This document shows positions 11,797 to 21,516 of a stretch of 64,000 nucleotides of DNA, one piece after another; positions within the stretch are counted from its first letter, which is position 1, and each line of letters starts with the position of its first letter. The position numbers were made by a program, and so were the translations under genes. The notes beneath the pieces were generated by a model. The model did no database searches. It was not told where the DNA came from and saw only the letters and a program-made list of their open reading frames with translations. Source of the DNA: Seriola aureovittata (taxonomy: Eukaryota > Chordata > Actinopteri > Carangiformes > Carangidae); contig NC_079385.1 of the NCBI RefSeq assembly GCF_021018895.1, positions 1,161,303 through 1,225,302 of the forward strand. Direction: 5' to 3'.

Positions 11797-12026
11797 CTGT
11801 ATTTGCCCCGACCTGTCAGCACCATCATGACACGTTTCCAGTTGGTGCAAGCCACCTTGGGGACATAGCAGTAGATGAGCTCATGGTCCTCATCAACCAC
11901 GAGGTGTTTCAGGTCTCCGGGTGTCAGGACTCGTCGCTTACGGCTGGAAGCACTGTAGACTCGACAGGAGTCCACTACCTGATCCCTCCTGGCCTGGTGG
12001 AGGACGGCCGCTCCTGACAACTCCAG
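11797..12026 (-). CDS. chst11: chst11 penultimate coding exon (residues 69-145), 5'-PAPS site
   Basis: The exon is bounded by an acceptor (gagcag, 12032-12027) and a strong donor (gtgagt, 11796-11791). It encodes 76 complete residues from [11 protein letters not shown] to GRGKY plus two bases of a serine codon. The segment [14 protein letters not shown] contains the 5'-phosphosulfate binding motif [10 protein letters not shown] (about residues 124-133) that cradles the PAPS 5' end in the HNK1ST/C4ST family. [26 protein letters not shown] is nearly unchanged from human. If the following intron were retained the frame would stop at once (TAC AGG TGA), so correct splicing is needed to make the enzyme. 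An open frame continues upstream of the acceptor but has no similarity to the protein and is intronic. Confidence 0.94.
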
Positions 12027-12032
12027 CTGCTC

Positions 12033-13076
12033 AGGGAGAAACAAATTAGGAGGGAGGGGGAGAAAGGAAGAGACGTTACTGTGAAATTCAAATAAAAAGC
12101 TTTCGGGGAGGTGACCATCTCGATCTGGAGATCTGATTTTGCACACTGCTTGTCCGTTTGTATCCAGCAGAACCAAGGCACTACTAGTACTGCTCATTTT
12201 TGCCTTAATACTTCATAATATGAAATATATATATATATTTTGTTGATTTTGTTTGTTGTTGATATTTGTAACATAATTACTGTTTCATACTTACTTCCTA
12301 TCTCTATAATCATTTGTTGTCTTCACACCTTTTTTCTCATAATTTCCTTGGCAGTGTAAGGACGATCACACCGTGCCAATAAAGCACTTTAAAATGAATG
12401 AACCTGAAGCAAAATAGACGAGTGAGTGATGGGAAGACAGGCGGACAGTGAGAGGGTGTCATTAAACTCAGTCTTTATTATCATCTCTTTACTGACTCTA
12501 TCTTTTTCCCCTATCTGAGTCACTCAATAGTTATGATAGAGATTAGTCCATGGGTGTGGAGGAAAATAATGATATTAGAGGATATGACAGATATTGAGTG
12601 TTTAATATGCACAGATTCCGCCAGCAATCATTCATCTGAGGCAGATTTCATATGCACCGTGACGCTTGTGATGACGTGGACCTAGGCAGGATGGAAAGGA
12701 GGAAGATGAAGAGGAACGACAAGAGTGTGAGGCAGAGAGCACCCTGAGGGCTTTGCATCTGAAGGACAGGAATGTTTTCTTATGCTGCTTGATTATTTTT
12801 CCCCTGCAGGGCAGTAGTTTCGTTGCAGAATCTAAATTGATTGTGTTGTGGCACAAGTGTGGCCTTTCAGTGTGGTGCTGGCCAGGGCAGAGAGGGAGGG
12901 AGCGCTGCTGACATGAAGTGCTGAAATAACTCAGGGACCACCATTGAGCGCCATCCAGTTTGACTAAGGAGGTTTTATGTATTTCTCTTTGAAGTCATTC
13001 TTCAACCATGTCGGTAGGAGGACAATTCATCATGTGCGTGGGAGGAAACCAATCTCTTACACCCTTTTATCTGATG
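12033..13076. other. Intronic DNA, nothing recognised
   Basis: A short (AT)n run sits near 12225-12238. No other feature was recognised. Confidence 0.5.
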
Positions 13077-13081
13077 AAGAC

Positions 13082-13620
13082 TGTCATGATCTGTGTCTGG
13101 TTGTGTTTAGTTTTCTGTCTTGTGTCTATGTTGTCTCGTCGCTTCCTGTTTTATTTTGACATTTGACTCTCCTCTCGTTTCAGGTAACTTGCCCTTCCTC
13201 CTGGTGTCTCCCGTTGGTCTGATTGTCTTCTCCGCCCTGATTGTTTCCACCTGTTCCCCATTACCTTGTATTACATCTGTCTGTGTTTCCCTTTGTTCTG
13301 TGCCAGTTCGTCTTGTTCTCTGTTCATGAACCTCCCGGCCCCATGCTCCAAGTCTTTGTCAATTCAGGTCGTGTACTTTGTTACTTTGTTTTGTCTCTTG
13401 TTTAGTCTCTACTCTGGTGTTGTTACTTTGCAACTTTGTGCTTAGTCATGTTATTTTGTTACTTTGTCGTTTCCTCACAGTGATTTTTTGTTCTCTGGCG
13501 TTTGTTGTTTTTTCCTCTCTAAGAGTGATTTTCTGTTGTACTTTGTCAATAAATATCATTTAGTTGAACTTTCATCTTTTGAGTCGTGCATTTGGGTCAT
13601 GTCCTAGTTCGAGTCTGACA
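13082..13620 (+). mobile_element. Solo LTR with 5-bp target-site duplication
   Basis: The 539-bp segment begins TGTCA and ends TGACA, the short inverted TG...CA ends of a long terminal repeat. It is flanked on both sides by AAGAC (13077-13081 and 13621-13625), a 5-bp target-site duplication. A polyadenylation signal AATAAA is at 13548-13553, followed by T-rich sequence, as in an R/U5 region. Pyrimidine-rich composition and the tgcatttgggtca end resemble teleost Ty3/Gypsy-type LTRs as I remember them. No internal gag or pol sequence adjoins it, so it is best read as the product of recombination between two LTRs. Family assignment is uncertain; the structural call is strong. Confidence 0.8.
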
Positions 13621-13984
13621 AAGACATACAAGAGCTGTTCTGTGATAAGTTCTCCACCTGCACATCAATTGTCAAGCAGGAAAAAAACCATAAGTAAGTT
13701 TTCATGAAGGAAAGGGTCAGGCCAATCAGAGATATATCAGGATCATGTCTGTAAAAATCAGTCTCTTACTTTCTCAATAAACTCCAGTATTGGATAGATA
13801 CGTATGTGGAGATACAAGTTGCTCTCTGTCTTTGTTTCCTTTAGTTGCTTGAAGAGGTGAATTCAAAATTCAACACACACAGGAACGCTGTTATTAATAA
13901 TTTAAACATATTAGAGCAATGTCTCAGTTAAAAGCATTTCCCCCTTGTTTCTGGGAATCATCTTTTTTTATTTAAAGCTCAATA

Positions 13985-14412
13985 TTTTCTTCTTCTTCTG
14001 TGTTTTATTTTGAAGTGTTGATTCATAAGAAGATATATTTGTGGTTTTAAGAACCAAAAACCATCTCAATGTAGTTTTACATCTCCTCTCTCAGGCTTCT
14101 CTCTGGAGCTCTAGTAACAACAGGTTGGTGAGCCAATCAGAGGAGAGTAGGCTCTGAGTCTCTCTTCTGATTGACTGACTGTTTTCTGAGTGATCCGATA
14201 CAAATATAGCAGATTTCAGGTAAAAGCTCAGAGAAATCAAATCCTGCAAGGTTGGATGGTGGGTCCAGGTGGGTGGGGCTTGGGGCAAAGCTGAGGGCGG
14301 TGACAGCTTTGTTGTGACATCACACAAAGTCCTGACGACTGGCTTTAAGGCTTTGACAGTGTTAACAACACATGGACATCTACCTTTAGACTACCGTATA
14401 TGGGACCTTTAA
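13985..14412 (+). mobile_element. Nonautonomous repeat, 'ttaaaggtcc' family, copy A
   Basis: This matches 27838-28300 across most of its length (blocks: tgttgattcataagaagata, ggttttaagaaccaaaaacc, ggcttctctctggagctcta, gttggatggtgggtccaggt). The right end atatgggacctttaa at 14398-14412 is the complement of the ttaaaggtcc end seen in copies C and D, suggesting inverted termini. Confidence 0.7.
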
Positions 14413-14679
14413 TATGAGTATAGGCATTTCTAAGAAGACAATCTCAGCCTGAGCCATGGGTTTAGGGCATATTGGAAGCACCTTACTGTTATATGCTCAG
14501 AATGATTCATATTGCTGAATAAATCCAGCAGGATTTCTGCAAGGCTCACTGTGTAACTTTACCATGTTAATTTGAGAATTGGTTTTGCTCAGCAATCTTA
14601 CAGAATGTCTCTTTTGTTGATTTAATTACAAGGTGACATTTTTATTCTGAATAATGTCACTTTTAAATAACCTTAAATA

Positions 14680-15140
14680 TGCCCACAACAGATGGGTTTT
14701 TGCTTCCTATAAAACTTTGTGCACATTAAATATTAACTTCCCACAAGATAAGAACCTGTGCCCACAACAGATAAATCTAGTTCCCACAGGAAAATATGTG
14801 TACACATGGATCTTGCTCCTACCTGATGATTATTTGTTTGCACAACAAGTATATCTTGTTCCTGCAAGATCGTGCTCACATCACAATATCTAGTTCCCAC
14901 ATAAAATTGTTGTTATTCACACAACACATAGATCTTGCTCCTACAAGATGGTAGCTTGTGCAAGTAATATATGAATATTTTTACACCATATGGATCTTAT
15001 GGATCAAGAAAATAAGCTGTGTGAACAGCATATAATCTTGTTTTTACAAGATAATAATGTGAACATAATATACGACAAGCCTGCGACACAAACCTAATAT
15101 CTTATTCCCACAAGATAATATCTTATATGGAATCTTTAAT
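14680..15140. repeat. Degenerate tandem array of hairpin-forming units
   Basis: Variants of 'cccacaa-atcttgttcctacaagat-aatatgtg' recur. Four copies of an 18-bp hairpin core (atcttgttcctgcaagat type) lie at 14853-14870, 14932-14949, 15035-15052 and 15099-15116. Spacing varies from 64 to 103 bp, so the array is old and eroded. Confidence 0.7.
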
Positions 15141-15199
15141 ATCCTGTTCACATAAAATTAAAATACAATCTTTGACTGTAGAACTTCATCATTTTCTTT

Positions 15200-15315
15200 C
15201 TGTCTTAAAAAGAATTTATGCAAATACAGACTTCCATGCTGTTACCTCAGCTTTAACCTGTTAAATGCACTTTTTTCACAACTCTCCCTGTCATATCAAA
15301 CCTTCCTTTAGTCCT
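15200..15315 (+). repeat. Dispersed repeat fragment, same family as 16853-16978
   Basis: Both copies share a ctttctgtcttaaa-like start, atttatgca-, cagctttaa and catatcaaac-ttccttta blocks in order. Confidence 0.6.
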
Positions 15316-15583
15316 TTAAAGTATTTGGAGGGAAGTGTAAGTTGAAAATACATGATGGATTATCTCTGCTCAGGAAGAAGGCCTCGTTTTCTACCCCTCC
15401 CACTTATTCTCTCTTTGTATGCTCTCCATTCGTCCCCATTCAGGCTAACGCCGACACATCAAAGCCTGCTAAGGCAGAACAGTGCCAAGCGAAAAGCAGC
15501 TCTTTGTTGATGAAAATCTCTCCTTTTTTTTTATCCACTCAGAGACATCAAGCTGCGATTCACACAAATTTTGCAGCATGCAG

Positions 15584-15602
15584 CCCCCCCCCCCCCCCCC
15601 CC
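15584..15602 (+). repeat. Poly-C tract, 19 bp
   Basis: Uninterrupted C run. Confidence 0.97.
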
Positions 15603-16089
15603 ATTCCAGAGGACAAATGCTGTACATAACATGGGAAATAGAAACAAGGGAGTGACTCTTCTCATCTACTCTGCCTCGGCTTTCCCCTCTTTATCTCTTT
15701 TCTTTCTCCAGGATTACCTTCTGACATTTTATCTCCCCTTCAAGAATCTTACTCAAGTCTCTTGTGCGGTTTCGATGAAAGAGTGAAGATGAGAAGGAGC
15801 GAGAGGAGGAGCAGATGAGGGAGGCGATATGTCGATACAGCCTGAGGGAGAGCTGTGATGGAGGTCAGCGACCTCTGGCCATGTCGAGATGTTCCCACGG
15901 GACAGAGGATACCATTACTCGCCTATTTGCTGGCACATTAACCCAAATAATCCCCTGTTGACATGAACTAGTGGGTCAACATCAGATACAAGCTGGCAAA
16001 AGTCATAAAACCACAGCTACAACACTATCACATAATATGATCAATTTAGTTTGAGGTCCTTCTTGACCAATCAGAAGAGATCAAACTTC

Positions 16090-16152
<63 letters not shown>

Positions 16153-16852
16153 ACTCTCTGTTCCATTTTCTCTGGAAAGCTTGTCCATCAGTACTAGGAG
16201 ACAACTCAAAGGGGTGGAGAGAGACAGAAAATCCTTATGCATACATTTCGACCTAATCTCACCATGAAAGTCATTATCAGCGTTGCATATGCAAATAGAA
16301 AAATCTTTTCTTTCTTATCTTCAGATGTCGGCGGGACTTCAAGACGAGCCCATTGTACATTCACGACGATGCTCTTCTCTTGTCGCTGCACATTTGTTGT
16401 TAAAATGTGTGAGAAAAGTGATGACAGACTGTGTTTCCATATTTCAATTTCTTCATTTTTTTGCCACAGTTGTATTATTCTCACTGAGAGTTGTTATGAG
16501 TTTGAAATATGATCTGACTCTTCTAGATGCAATAGCTGTAATGAATCGCTTCCTCCTGATCCGCTGATGGTTGCAAAAGAAAGCGCAAGGAAGCTAGGAG
16601 TTAAAAGAGGGTGGATGGAAGGAAGAAAGGATGAGTTTGTATACACAAGGCTGAATTGCAAAATGTACAAAGTGGGAAACAAGCTAACTGTCACCAAGCA
16701 TTCACGGAGGCCTGAAAGCATCAAGTTCACTGAGTGGCAATTTTTTTTTTAATTTAATTTGCATGAAAATAAAAAATGAATTATTTTAATTTGCACATTT
16801 CTAAATAGAGTTGTGTTTCATTAAAATGACCACAAACTGACAGACAAACAAC
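15603..16852. other. Intronic DNA with one long GT microsatellite
   Basis: Besides the (GT)n tract at 16092-16150 nothing is recognised. Open frames near 16206-16567 overlap on both strands and lack protein-family features. Confidence 0.45.
16092..16150 (+). repeat. (GT)n microsatellite, 59 bp
   Basis: Perfect GT dinucleotides. Confidence 0.98.
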
Positions 16853-17170
16853 TTTCTTTACGTCTTAAAGATAATTTATGCATATCCAGACCTCTCGTGT
16901 TGTTACATCAGCTTTAAGCTGTTAAACTCTTTCTGTATCACATCCGCCTGTATCTTTCATATCAAACTTTCCTTTACAGAGCAATGGTTTTTCTCACAGA
17001 CTGTAAATACACATGGACGTCGCCTCTGTGACATGACCCACAGGTTACTGAAAAGCGGTTTTGAAACTCAGATTGAGCTGCTCCACCGTTGGCATCTTGG
17101 CAGTGCCTGACTCCGCCCCTAACTCCCAGATAATGCAAATACGCTCACCTACCTATCACTCAAAGAGGCC
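16853..17170 (+). repeat. Dispersed repeats adjoining: copies related to 15200-15315 and 872-975
   Basis: 16853-16978 matches 15200-15315. 17005-17170 shares acccacaggtt and catcttggcag-gcctgactc with 872-975. Whether this is one element or two adjoining ones cannot be told by eye. Confidence 0.5.
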
Positions 17171-17474
17171 ACGCCCTTAATTCTCCATAACTTTAAGCCT
17201 TAATAAATCGTGATTTAGTGTGAGTTATATAAACAGTTGTCATAAAGGAGGAAATTATTTATAGAAACCAAAACAGTTTTTTGTACTGTCTGACTGGTCA
17301 TGCAAGAAAACACCAGAACTAGATCAGCCACTTTGAACCTGTTGCTGAACCTACAAGCTTCTGTTTTGTTGTCTCAGTGACCACAAAGTCTACTTAGCGA
17401 GTATGTGTTGTTTCCAATGTTAAATCGACTAATGTGTAATCAAACATTATTATTTATGTCAAAAATGATCAGTG

Positions 17475-17553
17475 ACATTTGAAAGGAAATGTGGAGGAAG
17501 CTAACAGTTAGCCTACCATGGGATTGTGCTAAATTTAACCAGTTCAGTTTAAT
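17475..17553 (+). repeat. 79-bp direct repeat, copy 1
   Basis: This is identical to 18214-18292 except at two adjacent bases (CA here, TG there). Such a pair is what decay of one ancestral CG dinucleotide on opposite strands would leave. Confidence 0.95.
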
Positions 17554-17634
17554 CAGAATCAGAATCAGATTACTTTATTGATCAATTTATTGATAATTTC
17601 AATGCTAAATAAATAGCATCACCTGTTGCCATGC

Positions 17635-17895
17635 AGTGTGTGAGGTGCTTTCTTAGTCTTACGGAGCGCTATACAATACTTGCCACATTCAAACACTCAC
17701 ACGTTCATACATCACAACCGTACTCATACACTGATGGATCAGCCATCAGAGGTATTGTGGGGTTCAGTATCTTGCCAAAGGAGACTTTGACACGCGGCAA
17801 CAGCTGTAAAACTCTTGACTTGAGCAAGGGTGACCTGATAGCCAACTGGTCAGGGTGCATACCATATGGGCGCTAATGCACTGAGCTAGTTCAAC
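17635..17895 (-). mobile_element. tRNA-derived SINE, minus strand
   Basis: The minus strand starts with a tRNA-like A-box region (tagctcagtgcattagcgcc). The body contains ggcaagatactgaaccccac and ccatcagtgta, shared with the copy at 30505-30716, and the tail contains tagcgctccgtaagact. The B box is not clear. Confidence 0.65.
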
Positions 17896-18213
17896 TCCTC
17901 ATTCTCCTCCTCAAAAAACAAAAAACTATGAGGAAAAAAAAAAGGTTTTTGGAATGTTTGAGGAGTTAGGTGGTCTGTGATTTTTAATATAGTGGTGGAG
18001 TCCTTGGTTTGAGAAGCACTGTTATAGAGCAACATTCTGTTCTGAGCTTCTCATTACCCAGCCTAGCAGCACGGCTCATGGTGGGTTACTCCATCACTTT
18101 CGTCCAGCCATGAAATTTACTACAGACACAGAGTTCTGCACTAATTAAAACATAGATTCTGTTGAACTTATCCATCGACTATTAATAAGCGTGAACAAAA
18201 ATCCCGGTGAGAA

Positions 18214-18292
18214 ACATTTGAAAGGAAATGTGGAGGAAGCTAACAGTTAGCCTACCATGGGATTGTGCTAAATTTAACTGGTTCAGTTTAAT
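18214..18292 (+). repeat. 79-bp direct repeat, copy 2
   Basis: This is the second copy of 17475-17553, 739 bp away and in the same orientation. Confidence 0.95.
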
Positions 18293-18826
18293 GGCACTGG
18301 TACTTTGAATTAGCATACATTTGGATATAGCTTGCTGTAGATAATGTATATAATTGAGAAATATGTTGTAAATAGTGCTGGGGAGGAACTGTGGTGCTAA
18401 TGCATCATGATGTGCAGCCCAGGGATTGTGTAGAGCATCAGGAGCTGCCTGAAACATCTTTTCCTCTAAGATATAAAAACTGCTTCCTATTTAAACTCCA
18501 CAGCAGTCAACTAATTGTGTTTATTCTCTGTGCGGCTATTCTGGAGTATTTACACTCTGTCTCTGGAAGACTTGGACATGTTTGGAAACAGACATATCCA
18601 AGCAACATAGAAATAAAAACAGTGTCTAGGAGACTTGGTGAATTTATGCCTATGCAAAGAGCTGCCTGAGAATTGATCATCACTCTGCTGTGATTTTGGT
18701 GATGCTGGAGTTTTGTCTAAAACCTGATCAGTCTGCAGGACTCGTCTTCTGTTTGTGCATCTGCTTCCCTCCTCTTGCTGGCTGTGAAGTCATCCAAACA
18801 AAGATCAATAGGATTCATCAAAGCAC

Positions 18827-18851
18827 CTCTCTCTCTCTCTCTCTCTCTCTT

Positions 18852-18882
<31 letters not shown>
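18827..18882 (+). repeat. Compound (CT)n(CA)n microsatellite
   Basis: CT repeats (18827-18850) are followed by CA repeats (18853-18882). Confidence 0.97.
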
Positions 18883-18887
<5 letters not shown>

Positions 18888-19018
18888 ATTCACACACACA
18901 TGCACACATACTCACACTCAGCACTGAAGGCAGTCTGTCTCTGACCCTCTCTGCTTACAGACTGGCATTCATAGAGCGGCCAGGAATAAAGCTGCCAGTG
19001 TAGCACAACTGTACCACA

Positions 19019-19021
<3 letters not shown>

Positions 19022-19066
<45 letters not shown>
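19022..19066 (+). repeat. (CA)n microsatellite, 45 bp
   Basis: Uninterrupted CA repeats. Confidence 0.98.
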
Positions 19067-19071
<5 letters not shown>

Positions 19072-20006
19072 ATCTGTTTTTCTACTGCGTAATGTTTCAC
19101 CTGTGTCTGTAAAAGGCGACAAGGTGAAACCATCCAATAAAATCTTGACAATGCCCACAGTTTACGAGGTGGATTCATCATTTCCACTGAGGCCCGACGC
19201 ACATTAGTTTTCCATAATGTCATTTATGAGATGTGGGACCAGCAGAGGGCCGGGCCGGGCCGGCGCTGAAACACACCAGCTGCTGATCACCTGTACCCAC
19301 TGTGACACCGGAAAGACCTTTACACATGCAGCTCCACACATTCCCGCAGAGGCATACTGAAGGAAGGGGGGCTGGGGGGGAAAATGTATTAATCAAACGC
19401 ACCTCAATCGTACACAAAAAAATATGGCCTAATAACAAAAATTACTGTTGCAAAAAAACTTCTGTTGCAGCAACTAATTTAATGTTTGAGTCTAGAATCA
19501 GTACTAACTGTTGCACCTTCATAATCAAAACATAATCCGACAATTCACCACGGTCTGCTGCTCCACAGCAGTCCAGCTGTGGGTGATAATCTGCCTATAG
19601 GCTGGTTTGATTAATCATCCGATATAAAGACGTCTAAGTTTACAGCATATTGGATTCAGGGCGAATATTATTACTACTCTTCTTAATGGGACTGATTAGA
19701 ATAATATCTGACACTGCCAAGACAAACATTAAGTATCATCCTTTTATTCAAGATTTTGAGAAAGATTTTGAGAAATACATTGCATCCTCCAGAATTGTTT
19801 TAAACTCTATAAAAATCCTTTGCTATGATTCATATTTAGTTTAACATGGTTTTCACACATAAAAACTGGGTCTGAAGCTCCTCTCCTCTTACTTCCTGCT
19901 GTCTCCAGGTGGACAGGTGAAAGAGCAGAGAGCATCAAGATGGTTAGAGGAGGAAACATCAGAGAGACTGAGCCACATGTTTGAGCCTCAGTCAGACCCA
20001 GACTCA

Positions 20007-20322
20007 GAGGAGGAGTCTAGACCAGAACCAGAGACTAGCAGACGGATCAGAACTGTTAGCATAGTTAGCATCTTTTATTTGTTTATGTTGTTTGTTAGCT
20101 TGTAACTGGCAGTGGCTGACACAGTGTTAGTGGGTTGTGCGAATGCTAACTCTCTCTCTCTGTACTGACAAGGTTACAGGTTTATTTAGCCCCGCCCCCC
20201 GTCCCCACAAGTTGACAGGATTGGTTCCTTAGGTTTGTGACGTATGAAACCCTGGCTGTCTGAATCTGATTTTATGAGACTGTCATTGGTTCACTGCAGT
20301 TCAAGGTGGAAACACTCAGTCA
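20007..20322 (-). repeat. Dispersed repeat with promoter-like motifs, copy 1 (inverted relative to 63003)
   Basis: Its reverse complement matches 63003-63301 at over 90 percent by eye, apart from one gap of about 20 bp. On the minus strand it carries AACCAATGA (CCAAT type) twice nearby, a GC box in ggggcggggctaaataaacc, and a TATA-like TAAATAAA just after it. The element type is unknown; LTR-like TG...CA ends are not evident. Confidence 0.75.
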
Positions 20323-20563
20323 TGGTGTTGATGATTATTTCACTCATCATATGTCTGGTATGATATAAAAACATCATATGGCTGTTAACAAAGTTAAAAA
20401 TCATCCTTTTATCAAAGAGAAATAAGTTGCGTCCTTAAACATTTTACAAAACAGAAACTGTTGAATATACTTGCTCATTGTATTACTGAATGTTTTTTAC
20501 CGTCATGTGATTCTAACTGTAAAGCTGTCAACTTCATCAGAGCTGGATATCAAAGTCATATTA

Positions 20564-21040
20564 AGCTGTGTTTCAACCAAAAAGTACCTGGAACTTTTAG
20601 TACTTTTCTTCAGGAACTAAAAAGTTCCTGTGGCCCATTGTTGTCTGCGTTTCCGGCTGAGAGTCCTAAAGTTGACATTACATTATTCACAGCACTTTGA
20701 GGACATAACATGAATGAAAATACGGGACAAATTGTGTCCGGTATTCATTCAATACAGGATGCAGCATTTTATTTTCAAATACGGGATGATCCCGTATTAT
20801 ACATGATGGGTGGGAATCCTAGCCGCTCCGGTTGTTGTGGTCCTTTATTTTGTCTAAATCCTGTTTCAGTTTTTTTTTACCTTCTCCCTGACCTGTTTTG
20901 CAGTGTGGAAAATGTGTTTGCTCTCTCAGCGCTCGCTTGCTCGCTGCACACTTTTGCGGGTGAAATAAAATGCTGTGAATACTTGACCAGTCAAAAGGTT
21001 CCTGGTTCCTGGGGAAAGTTCCTGCAGTGGAAATGCAGCT
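20564..21040. mobile_element. MITE with inverted ends, 477 bp
   Basis: The left end agctgtgtttcaacc and the right end ggaaatgcagct are inverted relatives, and inner blocks (aagtacctggaac / gttcctggggaaagttcctg) are also complementary. Both sides are flanked by TTA (20561-20563, 21041-21043). A 3-bp TTA/TAA duplication would fit PIF/Harbinger, but this is only suggestive. Confidence 0.65.
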
Positions 21041-21043
21041 TTA

Positions 21044-21472
21044 TTGTCCAGTGAGCTCTGAGAAACCTCCACATGTTTGCAGTCTTAATGGGCGCTGTTG
21101 GAAGTTACTGGTGTTGGGACAGAGTTAACTGTAATTAACATAATTGTATCATGTGTGAATTAGTCAACATGATTTCATAACATTGTTTTTTTTCCATCAA
21201 ATAAAACCTCATTACTTCATACATCAAAGATTATTAAACTGACTAGCCATGGCTGTCTTTATAAAGCTACAGTAATGAATAGTAACTACATCCACACACA
21301 AAATTCAGCAAAAATCGACACCTTAAAGGAAAATTTCAATATATTTCAATCTGGCATATTTCCATTAAAACATATCTGCACCAGCCTCCTACAGCTTTCC
21401 AAATAAATGTCCACAGGTGAGAGCGACACCTCACTGTGTGAGTGACTTATAGCTAATTAATTTCCAGTGCTT

Positions 21473-21516
<44 letters not shown>

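Larger units (their letters stand above)
18293..20006. other. Intronic DNA with CT/CA microsatellites
   Basis: Simple repeats are at 18827-18882 and 19022-19066. A short run of ggccgggccgggccggc lies at about 19248. No gene is recognised. Confidence 0.5.

Noticed and set aside
11500..11850. Minus-strand frame reading through the 119-bp intron from an upstream ATG as an alternative N-terminus
   Set aside because: The residues before SDPMEIP are intronic and unlike any sulfotransferase; both splice sites are strong.
19917..20105. Acidic open frame (SDPDSEEESRPEPE) as a coding exon or transposase N-terminus
   Set aside because: It is short and overlaps a dispersed repeat; no catalytic or DNA-binding motif is visible. 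A transposon-derived peptide remains possible.
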